Of a DNA stretch of 64,000 bases, positions 48,025-56,331 are shown in pieces. Source of the DNA: an uncultured candidate division Zixibacteria bacterium (GTDB taxonomy: Bacteria; Zixibacteria; MSB-5A5; SM1-73); contig CAIVRH010000048.1 of NCBI GenBank assembly GCA_903908285.1, positions 1-64,000 of the forward strand, written 5' to 3'. A model generated the notes under the pieces. That model saw nothing but the letters and a program-made list of their open reading frames with translations, was not told where the DNA came from and did no database searches. The first letter of the stretch is position 1. The number at the start of each line of letters is the position of its first letter. A program made the translations under genes and the position numbers.

Positions 48025-48498
48025 CTAAAACACTATTTTGGCCCAAACTATTTTGATAATCGGGATAATCTTCTCCACTTCCTCTCTGGGCTCTTTTTTT
48101 TGTGGTTCTACCATTAAAATAAGGTTCTCTTCTTCATAATTTTTAATTCTTCCCATCAGTTCGGACTGTCCCTCGTTTTTTTCCTTAAAATAAACCCTGA
48201 CTCTTTCCCCGATCTTTCTCTTGAAATCCACACCTTTAGTTAAAGGACGGTCCAGTCCGGGCGAAGAAACTTCCAGTATATAACGATGCGGAATCAAATC
48301 CTCCATCTCCAGATAATCCCCTATCTTTCTGTTGAGACGAGCACACTGGTCCACCGTCACACCGCCGGCTCGGTCTATATATATCCTTAAAACGGACCTG
48401 GAACCTCCTTCAAAAAAATCTAGTTCCACCAATTCTAAGTCTTCCTCTTCCACCAGAGGTTTAATTCGTTCTTCTAACGTTTCTTTTATTAATCCCAT
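48025..48498 (-). CDS. rimP: Ribosome maturation factor RimP
   Basis: 157 residues. Needed for 30S assembly. Family features: RSVLRIYIDRAGGVTVDQCARLNRKIGDYLEMEDLIPHRYILEVSSPGLDRPL, then FKRKIGERVRVYFKE and a C-terminal SH3-like region. First gene of the rimP-nusA-infB group. The stop is TAG. The ATG has only a weak ribosome-binding site. Confidence 0.95.
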   Translation of the reverse strand: MGLIKETLEERIKPLVEEEDLELVELDFFEGGSRSVLRIYIDRAGGVTVDQCARLNRKIGDYLEMEDLIPHRYILEVSSPGLDRPLTKGVDFKRKIGERVRVYFKEKNEGQSELMGRIKNYEEENLILMVEPQKKEPREEVEKIIPIIKIVWAKIVF

Positions 48499-48510
48499 AA
48501 TCTTACTTAT

Positions 48511-48552
48511 ACGTCAATCCGTATATAAAAGAGTGGGTTATCCCCACTCTTA
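48511..48552 (-). terminator. Terminator-like hairpin in the rimP leader (or proS terminator)
   Basis: Minus strand: AAGAGTGGG (48544-48552), loop, CCCACTCTT (48530-48538), then TTATATA. A second hairpin TATACG-GATTGA-CGTATA (about 48511-48528) follows. Both lie between the likely promoter at 48561-48589 and the rimP ATG at 48498. They could attenuate the nusA operon, or the first could simply terminate proS transcripts. Confidence 0.6.
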
Positions 48553-48560
48553 ACTTTTAA

Positions 48561-48589
48561 ATATAAGTAATTGCTTTGAAAAAAGCAAT
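48561..48589 (-). promoter_or_regulatory. Promoter candidate for rimP-nusA-infB
   Basis: Minus strand: -10 TATATT (48561-48566), -35 TTGCTT (48584-48589), 17-bp spacer. Start of transcription near 48554, just ahead of the leader hairpins. Confidence 0.45.
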
Positions 48590-48699
48590 AAAAATCGTCA
48601 TATCCACCAATGCAACTTACCGGTCCTTTTATTTGTCATCTGCCATTGTTTTAAAATTCCCATCCGGGTACAAAAGAATAGCCAGTGACTATCAAAATC

Positions 48700-50418
48700 T
48701 CAAAGATTAACTAAAAACTGTTTGCATTTCTCTGCAGCCTGAGCGGGTGTGACAGAAATTACCTCCCCTGTTTTTCTCACACAAATCTCCACTTTACCCT
48801 CTTTAAGGCTCTTCGCTCCGACATTAATCCGCAAAGGTATACCGATCAAATCGGCATCGTTGAATTTTACACCCGCCCTTTCATCCCGGTTGTCGATCAA
48901 CACTTCAATTCCGTCTGCTTTCATTTTCTCGTATATCTCAAAAGCTACTTGGTTTTGTTTTTCATCTGCCACGTTTAAAGGGAGTATCTCTACTGAAAAT
49001 GGGGCAATGGAAGCAGGCCAGATTATTCCAGCTTCGTCATGGAATTTTTCCACAGCTGCTTGTGCGGTTCGGGTTATTCCGATACCATATGATCCCATGA
49101 TGAAAGGTTTTTCCTGCCCGTCAGCATCTAAAAAATTAGCACCCAAAGCCTGGCTATACTTCGTTCCCAACATAAAAGTGTTTCCCACTTCTATGCCCCG
49201 GGAGGTAAGTAATTTCCCCTTCAAGCAGCGGGGACAACCCTCCCCTTCCTGAGCACATCTGATCTGTGCGGTTTGCTCTATATTGAAATCGCGACCTAAG
49301 TTGACATTCACAAAGTGGAAGTCGTTCTGGTTGGCTCCGGTAACAAAATTCCTCAATCTGGTGACCTCTTCATCCGCTACTATGGTTACTTTTTTCAAAT
49401 TCACGGGACCCGCGAAACCCACCGGTGCTCCGGTGATTTTTTCCACGGTAGCTGCATCCGCCATTTCAAGACTAATGCATCCCAATGCATTTTTGAGCTT
49501 GATTTCGTTGATCTGCCGATCCCCCCTGATCATGGCTGCCACAATCTTATCGTCGGCTTTATATAACAGTGTTTTGGCTAATTTACGCGGCGGCACTTTC
49601 AAAAACGCGGTTACCTCTTCCACGGTTTTCACACGGGGAGTGGCAACTTTTTCCAGCGGCTTCTCTTTACTCTCCTCCATCGGTGTTTCCGTTTCGAGCG
49701 AACCGGCTTTTTCGATATTGGCAGCATAATCACAGCTGTCACAATGGAAGATGATATTCTCTCCTCCTTCGGTATCGACCATCACCATGAATTCATGCGC
49801 TGCCTTACCTCCCATGGCGCCGGTGTCCGATTCTACCATCCGCGTATCCAGTCCGCAGCGATTGAATATTTTGAAATAAGCGTCCAGCATTTTCCGATAG
49901 CTTATCTTCAGCCCCTCTTCATCTTTGTCAAAAGAGTAAGCATCCTTCATGATGAATTCCCTGCCTCTCATCAATCCGAATCTGGGTCTGATCTCATCTC
50001 TGAACTTGTTCTGGATCTGGTAAAGATTCAAAGGAAGCTGACGGTACGATTTGACTTCTCCTTTGATCAAATAGGTGACTACCTCCTCGTGCGTTCCGCC
50101 CAAAACCAGATCCCGATCGTGCCGGTCTTTGGATCTCATCAGCTCTTTCCCCACGGTATGCCATCTTCCGGATTGTAACCACAGCTCCGCCGGATGGAGT
50201 ACCGGCATCAGGATTTCCTGAGCACCGGCGCTATTCATCTCTTCCCGAACTATCTGGGTTATCTTCAACAGCACCTTTTGCATAAGAGGAAGGTAGTTAT
50301 ATACACCGGCAGCTAACTTTCTTATGTATCCAGCCCGTACCAACAGCTTATGGCTGATTATCTCCGCTTCGGCGGGGTCATCCCTGAGAGTAGGGATGTA
50401 AGTTTCAGACCATTTCAT
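48700..50418 (-). CDS. proS: Prolyl-tRNA synthetase (bacterial type, with editing domain)
   Basis: Class II enzyme, 572 residues. N-terminal catalytic half with motif 2 FRDEIRPRFGLMRGREFIMKDAYSF; an INS/YbaK-type editing domain inserted at about 230-390 (FLKVPPRKLAKTLLY, GCISLEMADAATVEKITGAPVGFAGP); motif 3 PFIMGSYGIGITRT; C-terminal anticodon-binding domain with LIDNRDERAGVKFNDADLIGIP. It edits mischarged Ala-tRNA-Pro. Located 240 bp downstream of tRNA-Arg. Confidence 0.96.
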   Translation of the reverse strand: MKWSETYIPTLRDDPAEAEIISHKLLVRAGYIRKLAAGVYNYLPLMQKVLLKITQIVREEMNSAGAQEILMPVLHPAELWLQSGRWHTVGKELMRSKDRHDRDLVLGGTHEEVVTYLIKGEVKSYRQLPLNLYQIQNKFRDEIRPRFGLMRGREFIMKDAYSFDKDEEGLKISYRKMLDAYFKIFNRCGLDTRMVESDTGAMGGKAAHEFMVMVDTEGGENIIFHCDSCDYAANIEKAGSLETETPMEESKEKPLEKVATPRVKTVEEVTAFLKVPPRKLAKTLLYKADDKIVAAMIRGDRQINEIKLKNALGCISLEMADAATVEKITGAPVGFAGPVNLKKVTIVADEEVTRLRNFVTGANQNDFHFVNVNLGRDFNIEQTAQIRCAQEGEGCPRCLKGKLLTSRGIEVGNTFMLGTKYSQALGANFLDADGQEKPFIMGSYGIGITRTAQAAVEKFHDEAGIIWPASIAPFSVEILPLNVADEKQNQVAFEIYEKMKADGIEVLIDNRDERAGVKFNDADLIGIPLRINVGAKSLKEGKVEICVRKTGEVISVTPAQAAEKCKQFLVNL

Positions 50419-50509
50419 ATTTCATCTCGTTTTTAATTTAAGTAAAAAGTATCAACTGTATGGTTAATCACTCACGCAGTGTATATAAATTCCAAAGGTT
50501 AAAGGAGTA

Positions 50510-50618
50510 TGTCGAAAAACCCTTACCACAGGTCTAAATGCCCTGTTATATATTGAATAATTCCCTATCTTTCATAGTAGCAGGAATTTATCCCGCCCCC
50601 TGATTAATTTTTTCGACA
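50510..50618. mobile_element. MITE-like element with 10-bp terminal inverted repeats
   Basis: TGTCGAAAAA (50510-50519) is the exact reverse complement of TTTTTCGACA (50609-50618). The 109-bp interval has no gene and its interior is not otherwise related to the flanks. I see no clear target-site duplication. It sits in the 50419-50659 gap between tRNA-Arg and proS, which otherwise shows nothing. Confidence 0.5.
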
Positions 50619-50659
50619 AATCTCTTTTGCTTTAACCACGAACCATGAACCGATCTACA

Positions 50660-50732
50660 TACCCCTGACCCGACTTGAACGGGTGCACACGGCTCCGGAG
50701 GCCGCTGCTCTATCCAACTGAGCTACAGGGGC
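50660..50732 (-). tRNA. tRNA-Arg (anticodon CCG)
   Basis: The minus strand folds as a 73-nt cloverleaf: acceptor 5' GCCCCTG with 3' CAGGGGT then discriminator A; D arm GCTC...GAGC; anticodon stem GCGGC/GCCGT around loop CTCCGGA with anticodon CCG (decodes CGG); T arm ACCCG-TTCAAGT-CGGGT. CCA is not encoded. The first acceptor pair is a G-T. Confidence 0.95.
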
Positions 50733-50941
50733 AGGAAAGATTCGGTTTGTGTTTCGAGTTTATCGTTAACCGATGAGTTTTATCCGATCCCGAAACCATC
50801 CGGATTAAAATATCCTTGAATTTTCTGGTGGAGAAAAACATATGAGATATCCACATATTACGACATCTCCCTTCTCCCCAGATTAAAGGAGCAGTCTTTT
50901 CCTTGCTTTTAACGGAGAATCGAAAATGCGAGAAAGCTAGA

Positions 50942-51184
50942 TTATCTGGCTTCGGTTTTCGACAACTCTATTGTGGGAAGACAATTCCTTATTTTGATTT
51001 GATCTACGTTCACGCCATCGACTTGAAACTTTCTTGATTTTGTAATTTCAAACCGATTCCCCGGGGACATATCACTAGTAAGTAAACAATCTGATCCGCT
51101 CTTATCCCCATCTTTAGGGAAAACTTCGATACATTTAACGTGAGAATCGGAGAGCACAAAGATCGTGAATCCGAAATATCGCAC
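50942..51184 (-). CDS. Hypothetical 80-residue protein
   Basis: An open frame with a GTG start at 51182-51184, four bases after the stop of the mS38-like gene. The product has no recognisable domain; a short segment (GNRFEITKSRKFQVDGVNVDQIKI) is the only part with a plausible strand-rich pattern. No ribosome-binding site is evident. It may be a real co-translated gene or chance; it is the only gene candidate in 50733-51188. Confidence 0.25.
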   Translation of the reverse strand: MRYFGFTIFVLSDSHVKCIEVFPKDGDKSGSDCLLTSDMSPGNRFEITKSRKFQVDGVNVDQIKIRNCLPTIELSKTEAR

Positions 51185-51188
51185 CGGA

Positions 51189-51284
51189 TTAACGAAGTTT
51201 CTTCTTGTGTCGATCGGCTCTGAGTCTTTTTTTCCGCTTGTGGGTTTTTATCTTGTGCCTTTTATGCTTCCTTCCACAGGGCAT
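51189..51284 (-). CDS. 31-residue COX24/AURKAIP1 (mS38)-like basic protein
   Basis: ATG at 51282-51284 with AGGTGG about 7 nt upstream; TAA at 51189-51191. The product is extremely basic: M-P-C-G-R-K-H-K-R, then KIKTHKRKKRLRADRHKKK. This matches the short bacterial relatives of the mitochondrial ribosomal protein mS38 (COX24/AURKAIP1 domain), whose core is T-H-K-R-K-K-R-x-R-x-x-R-H-K-K. Likely a ribosome-associated or rRNA-binding peptide, inferred from the family. It lies close to HU and the tRNA-Arg gene. Confidence 0.75.
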   Translation of the reverse strand: MPCGRKHKRHKIKTHKRKKRLRADRHKKKLR

Positions 51285-51325
51285 ACTATCACCACCTATC
51301 AATTCAGTTTAAGGACCGTGTCTCT

Positions 51326-51613
51326 CTATCCAAGTGGCAGCTTGGTGATTAATGCCTTAAACTCGTTGGAGGGTTTGAATACCGGGACTTTTCTATCCGG
51401 AACCGGTACCTCTTCACCGGTTCTCGGGTTCCGCGCCTTCCGCGACTTTCTCTGCTTGATCTTGAAAGTTCCGAAACCTCTGATCTCAATGTTTTTACCG
51501 CTCTCCAACGCATGTCTTATGGCTTCCAAAAATTCATCTACTGCTTTTGCTACTTCAGTTCGGGTAAGTCCGGTTTTTTCTGCAACCGTTTCAACCAAAT
51601 CCGCTTTGGTCAT
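51326..51613 (-). CDS. HU/IHF family DNA-binding protein
   Basis: 95 residues of a nucleoid protein: MTKADLVETVAEKTGLTRTEVAKAVDEFLE, then IEIRGFGTFKIKQRKSRKARNPRTGEEVPVPDRKVPVFKPSNEFKALI. The beta-arm (RKARNPRTG) and Pro-containing tip fit HU rather than a specialised IHF. It bends DNA and packages the chromosome. The stop is TAG. AGGAGGTG precedes the ATG. Confidence 0.95.
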   Translation of the reverse strand: MTKADLVETVAEKTGLTRTEVAKAVDEFLEAIRHALESGKNIEIRGFGTFKIKQRKSRKARNPRTGEEVPVPDRKVPVFKPSNEFKALITKLPLG

Positions 51614-51678
51614 GCAACACCTCCTCTGGACTAAACGATTTTTGGAGTTGGATCATTATATTCGTGAAATATCATTAG

Positions 51679-51900
51679 TTATCCGCAATGACTGCAATTC
51701 CTGTGTCCGCAGTCAGAACAACCCTCCCCGGATGAGGATGAGACAAACTTGCCGCCCGAAGAGAATCCAAAAACCGAGAAAATCTTTTGGATATCTTCGG
51801 TTCCGCATTTTGGACATGCCAGTCGGTTTTCCTGGCTGGTTCGATGAAGAATTTCAAATTTCGTTTCACAGAGATTACAGATGTATTCGTAAATTGGCAT
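51679..51900 (-). CDS. FmdB-family zinc-ribbon regulatory protein
   Basis: 73 residues from MPIYEYICNLC, the typical start of the FmdB/CxxC_CXXC_SSSS family; an in-frame ATG 12 codons earlier is less likely. Zinc-binding cysteines are in CNLC and CPKCG. The C-terminal part is rich in Gly, Ser and Cys (GEGCSDCGHRNCSHCG). Often called putative regulatory proteins; role unknown. It begins 42 nt after the sppA stop, so both are probably on one transcript. Confidence 0.88.
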   Translation of the reverse strand: MPIYEYICNLCETKFEILHRTSQENRLACPKCGTEDIQKIFSVFGFSSGGKFVSSSSGEGCSDCGHRNCSHCG

Positions 51901-51942
51901 TTGTATTCTGAAAGTCAAAAAAGAAAACGGGATCATCCGCTG

Positions 51943-52836
51943 TTACCTGAAAAGATACTCCAGTTTTGGCATAAATTGTTCACCGGTTCCCAATTTTAAC
52001 AGATCATTTGCTCTTTGGCTTAAAAGATCAAACCAGCTAATATTCCTTTTTATCTCTTTCACTGTTTTGGGATATTCCTTGATACCCACCATTTCCCCGG
52101 CTATTTTTATTGCATCCTGCAGGTTACCCAGCTCATCCACCAAACCCAGCTCCTTTGCTTGTCTCCCGGTAAAAATGCTTCCATCGGCGATCCTCATTAT
52201 CTCCTCTTTTTTCATTCTACGACCGGCAACTATCGCTTCGACGAACTGCTCATAGGTATCATCCACCACCGATTGCAGTGATTTCCTCTCTTTGTCGGTC
52301 ATAGAGCGGGTCCAGGTTCCTACCTCCTTGATATCTCCCCGCTTTACCACCTCATACTTAAGCCCGATCTTTTTGAACAGCTCTTCCGCTACCGGAAACT
52401 CGAAGATGACCCCGATACTCCCCGTAATGGTTGCCGGATCAGCTATAATGGTATCCGCGGCACAGGCAATATAATAACCGCCTGACGCGCCCACCGTTCC
52501 CATGGAAGCCACCACTTTTTTCCCCTTCTCTTTTATTCTATTGATCTCCTCGTAGATCTCCTGGGATGAAGCAGCGCCCCCCCCCGGGCTATCGATATGC
52601 ACCACCACTGCCGGTATCGAGTTGTCCTGGGCATACTTTCGTAACTGTCTGATCACCTCGGATGAATTATCGATTACCCCATGGACTTCCACTATCGCAA
52701 TCTTTTTTCCCCCACCCGCCCAGAATGTTGTCTCTTCGCCGGAAAATCCGATGAAAGCGGATAAAGCGATAAAGGAGATGGCCAAAAAACATATCCCTAT
52801 AATAACTGCAATCACCACATCACTTTTTCTTGCCAC
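51943..52836 (-). CDS. sppA: Signal peptide peptidase SppA, short form
   Basis: 297 residues, inner-membrane serine protease of the ClpP/crotonase fold that degrades cleaved signal peptides. N-terminal transmembrane helix (about 7-31). The nucleophile Ser118 is in MGTVGASGGYYIACAAD. The probable general base is Lys170 (alternatively Lys165) in VVKRGDIKEVG. IDSPGGG, ITGSIGVI and the C-terminal FTGRQAKELGLVDELG are also family motifs. Confidence 0.92.
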   Translation of the reverse strand: MARKSDVVIAVIIGICFLAISFIALSAFIGFSGEETTFWAGGGKKIAIVEVHGVIDNSSEVIRQLRKYAQDNSIPAVVVHIDSPGGGAASSQEIYEEINRIKEKGKKVVASMGTVGASGGYYIACAADTIIADPATITGSIGVIFEFPVAEELFKKIGLKYEVVKRGDIKEVGTWTRSMTDKERKSLQSVVDDTYEQFVEAIVAGRRMKKEEIMRIADGSIFTGRQAKELGLVDELGNLQDAIKIAGEMVGIKEYPKTVKEIKRNISWFDLLSQRANDLLKLGTGEQFMPKLEYLFR

Positions 52837-52910
52837 TGCTGTCTCCTATGGTACCTCCGACAAATCCAATCTCTTGAATTTTATTCTTAAAACCGAATAG
52901 AGTAAGTCAC

Positions 52911-55145
52911 CTATTTGTTTAGAAATATTTTGAGCTTGTCACCCACTTGCAGGCTACTATGCGAACCCAGATCATTCCAGAGCATTATTTTTTCCAGAAG
53001 CACCCCGAAGACTCTGGCTATGTCCCATAAAGTATCTCCCTGCTTAACTACATAAGTGATCCATCTTCCGGACAAACTCACCTGGTTCATCCGGTTGTTT
53101 TCCGTCGGGATTTTCAATTTTTGTCCGGTTTGAAGATAATTCGCATTTGCCAGTTCATTGGTTTTTTTGATCTCCCCGGGGCTGGCTTGGAATCTCTGAG
53201 CCAATTCGGATAGGGTATCCCCCTCTCTAACCGTATAATTCTGCAAGGAAACATCCGAAGATGCGGGGATTAAAAGATGCTGTCCCGCTTTTAATAGATG
53301 GGCACTGGAAAGATTATTGGTGGACATTATATCAGACACCGAAATTCCATACTTTTTTGCCAAATCGTCTAAGGTCTCCCCTCTTTTTACTATATGATCC
53401 TTTAGCAGTCCGGTCTGCTTAGATCTGTCAGCGGAGGCTATCTTAAGCGCTTGACCCATTTTAATGTAATCGGTGTTCTTCAACCCATTCAATCTTTTTA
53501 TTTCCAGAGCGGTGGTATTGAATCTCATAGCTAATCTGGAAAGAGTGTCCCCCTCTTTCACCGTATAATTAATCGTATCTCCGCTTTTTTTTGCTGCCCC
53601 TTTGGAGCTAACCTTGGTCTCATGCTCCGCTATGGTTCCGTTAGCCGGAATAACCAGAAGCTGACCCACGCTTAAAGAGTTTTTATTGTTCAAACCGTTA
53701 GCCTCCTGGATAGCTGAGATCGGAACACCGTACCTTTTGGAAAGGTAGGAAAGCGTTTGTCCTCTGGAAACTTCATGCTCTACAAACAATCCGCTGGCTT
53801 TGGGATTAACTTCTTCAAATGCTCCAGTAAGGAGATCTTTGGTTCCTGCTGGAATCCGAAGCTTATATCCCCGAACGTTAGGCGGGGTAACTCCCCGCAG
53901 AAGTTCAGGATTTAGCTCAACGATCACATCCGGAGAAGTTCCCAACGATTTTGCCACTTTTTTTAAGTCCAACGGCTGATTGATCGCCACCTCTTCAAAT
54001 TGTAACGGTTCGTCGTACTCTAAATCAAACCCATATCTTTCCGGATCTTTGGCAATAATAGTGGCAGCCATAAATAAGGGCACATAATCCATGGTTTGTT
54101 TTTTTAGTTTCAGTTTCCAGAAATCGTTGGTTTTGTGTCTTTTAATGGCTTTCTCTACATTCCTCTCTCCCCCATTGTAGCTAGCTAATGCTAAAGGCCA
54201 GGAATCAAACATACCATATAAGAATCCCAGATAATCACAAGCGGCATAAGTGGATTTAATAAAATCTCTCCTTTCATCATACCACCAGCACCTCTTAAGT
54301 CCGTACCTTTTACCAGTAGCAGCGATAAACTGCCACGGACCAAGTGCCCGCGCCCAAGAGTAAGCTTTCGGATTGAAACCGCTTTCCACTAAACAAAGCC
54401 AGACTAAATCCTCGGGTAATCCTCTCTCCCTTAATATCTTCTGCATCATGCCCCTGTATTTACCCGATCTTTTCATGTAGTTCTGGAAAGCTTTTCTGGC
54501 TACGGTCTGGAAATAAACAATAGCATTCTCCACTCGATCGTTCCATTCCATGGGCATATCATAGGTGATTTCTTCCGGAGGAGGGATAATGTCTTCTGGT
54601 ACTGCTTTTTGCAGGTTTTTGAAATTCTTTATGCTTTCGAATCTCTCCAGAAATGCGGATATGGAACTTTCATCGTTGACCACCCCCAGGCTTAAAAGGG
54701 TAATCTTATAGTCTCCCGAAATCTCATTCAGCAGCGTTTGAAATCTGTTCTCCCTCAGTGAATCCCCATCCTCCAAGTCCAAGTTGGCTAAGAGTTCCAA
54801 AGCTTGTTCAAAATAATCCTGCGCTTCCAGCCATTTCCCATCCTGGTTGGCGGATACTCCCCGGGCGTATAACTGTTCCACCTCCTCGAATTCGTCTTTG
54901 GGGTTAGTTTCGGAAGTGCGATTAGAATCACTTATCTCCAGTGTTGAGTCAGGTATTTTATCCGGAGAGGAGGAAGTCAGAGAAGCCAAACTGTCGTTCG
55001 CTTCGCCCGACTGGACCAAAGCAGAAGTTTCAGGTTTTGGAAGAGGATTATTTGCTCTCCTCTGGTTTAGTGTGCCGGCGCAGCCAGCCACGAAAAAAGC
55101 CAAAATCAGGGAAAACCATATTGAGTTTCCGATTCTCATTTTCAC
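52911..55145 (-). CDS. LysM-containing lytic transglycosylase, MltD-like lipoprotein
   Basis: 744 residues. Lipobox VAGC with Cys22. The Slt/goose-lysozyme-type catalytic domain is at about 235-340: Glu254 in LVESGFNPKAYSWARALGPWQF, then ASYNGGERNV. A segment near 385-430 resembles a degenerate LysM. Five LysM repeats follow at about 455-500, 526-570, 583-627, 636-680 and 697-741 (each (K/R)xG(D/Q/E)TL...). It cleaves peptidoglycan glycan strands and binds them through LysM. E. coli MltD has two LysM domains, so this is a LysM-rich version. Confidence 0.92.
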   Translation of the reverse strand: MKMRIGNSIWFSLILAFFVAGCAGTLNQRRANNPLPKPETSALVQSGEANDSLASLTSSSPDKIPDSTLEISDSNRTSETNPKDEFEEVEQLYARGVSANQDGKWLEAQDYFEQALELLANLDLEDGDSLRENRFQTLLNEISGDYKITLLSLGVVNDESSISAFLERFESIKNFKNLQKAVPEDIIPPPEEITYDMPMEWNDRVENAIVYFQTVARKAFQNYMKRSGKYRGMMQKILRERGLPEDLVWLCLVESGFNPKAYSWARALGPWQFIAATGKRYGLKRCWWYDERRDFIKSTYAACDYLGFLYGMFDSWPLALASYNGGERNVEKAIKRHKTNDFWKLKLKKQTMDYVPLFMAATIIAKDPERYGFDLEYDEPLQFEEVAINQPLDLKKVAKSLGTSPDVIVELNPELLRGVTPPNVRGYKLRIPAGTKDLLTGAFEEVNPKASGLFVEHEVSRGQTLSYLSKRYGVPISAIQEANGLNNKNSLSVGQLLVIPANGTIAEHETKVSSKGAAKKSGDTINYTVKEGDTLSRLAMRFNTTALEIKRLNGLKNTDYIKMGQALKIASADRSKQTGLLKDHIVKRGETLDDLAKKYGISVSDIMSTNNLSSAHLLKAGQHLLIPASSDVSLQNYTVREGDTLSELAQRFQASPGEIKKTNELANANYLQTGQKLKIPTENNRMNQVSLSGRWITYVVKQGDTLWDIARVFGVLLEKIMLWNDLGSHSSLQVGDKLKIFLNK

Positions 55146-55230
55146 CTCCGTATTCGATATCAGAGTCCAGGATTCTAAGAATGCATCCTAAATACTCCTC
55201 CTGCCGGCGTAAAAGTTTATAACTCGTTGT

Positions 55231-55259
55231 TATATAACAAATTTATAAAACGCTGTCAA
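55231..55259 (-). promoter_or_regulatory. Promoter of the LysM transglycosylase gene
   Basis: Minus strand: perfect -35 TTGACA (55254-55259), 17-bp spacer, -10 TATATA (55231-55236). It lies about 85 nt upstream of the ATG and within the gap after miaA. Confidence 0.7.
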
Positions 55260-55355
55260 GTGTTTTTTTAATCTCCTCAAAAAAACTTAACTTACCAGTT
55301 TTCCGAAGTCGATTAGTTAATCCGATCAGGTAAGTTATATAATCAAATTTCTATG

Positions 55356-56276
55356 TTATATATCAGTTTTGATAAAATACTCCAAGATTCTATCGGTTAA
55401 ATCCTCTTCTCCGGCATCCAGCCAAATGATTTCTTCGTCCTTTCCAAACCAGGTTATTTGCCTCTTGGCATAATGTCTGGTGTTCAACTTGATCATTTCT
55501 ATGGCTGCTGAAATATCCAGCTCTCCTTCGAGATATGAGAACAACTCCTTATAGCCAACCGTATTGAGAGCTTTTAAATCAGAAGTATATCCTTTTTCTT
55601 TTAAACTCTTCACCTCGTCCAGAAGTCCTCCGGCTATCATCTCATCGACTCTTTTATTTATTCTTTCGTAAAGTTTCACTCGTTCCAGGGTCAAGCCGAT
55701 TTTCATAAAACCCATGGGGAAAGGTTCATTCTTACCCTCAAGTTGACAAACAGTTATCGGTTTTCCGGTTATTTCAAATACCTCCAAGGCTCGTACTATT
55801 CTGACCATATCATGCGGATGGATTCTTTGTGCGGCTTTCGGATCCACTTCCTTCAGCCTGTTATATAGATGAAGCTCTCCGAATTCTTGAAGCTCCCCTT
55901 GCAGCCTTTCTCGAATCTTAAGATCAGCAGTAGGTCCCCGAAAGAAACCGTCTATCAGGGCTTTAAGGTAGAGCCCTGATCCTCCCACCGCTACAGGTTG
56001 TTTACCTCCTTCGTTTATCCGGTTTATTATCCTTCTGGCTATTTTACTATAATCGGCAGCAGTAAAGTTTTGATCGGGTGGAATCAAATCAATCAGATGA
56101 TGTGGAATCCTCTCTCTTTCTTCCTTTGTCGGTTTGGCAGTTCCGATATCTAAGTATTTATAGATTTGTCTGGAGTCAAAAGATACTATTTCACCATTTA
56201 ATATATCGGCAAGCTTAAGCGAGACTTGAGTTTTACCCACACATGTCGGACCCAGGATAACCAGAACTTTGTTCAA
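55356..56276 (-). CDS. miaA: tRNA dimethylallyltransferase
   Basis: 306 residues. Adds the dimethylallyl group to A37 of tRNAs reading UNN codons. Walker-type GPTCVGKTQVSLKLA, DSRQIYKYLDIGTAKPTKEER, the DLIPPDQNFTAADY motif and AVGGSGLYLKALIDG are present, with RRIVRALEVFEITGKP-like and the C-terminal TRHYAKRQITWF. Adjacent to mutL as in enterobacteria (there mutL-miaA-hfq; hfq is not found here). Confidence 0.95.
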   Translation of the reverse strand: MNKVLVILGPTCVGKTQVSLKLADILNGEIVSFDSRQIYKYLDIGTAKPTKEERERIPHHLIDLIPPDQNFTAADYSKIARRIINRINEGGKQPVAVGGSGLYLKALIDGFFRGPTADLKIRERLQGELQEFGELHLYNRLKEVDPKAAQRIHPHDMVRIVRALEVFEITGKPITVCQLEGKNEPFPMGFMKIGLTLERVKLYERINKRVDEMIAGGLLDEVKSLKEKGYTSDLKALNTVGYKELFSYLEGELDISAAIEMIKLNTRHYAKRQITWFGKDEEIIWLDAGEEDLTDRILEYFIKTDI

Positions 56277-56331
56277 TATTCAATCACCCTTATTATTGGT
56301 TGTGTTTACCCAATGCGTTCGGAGATTCATT

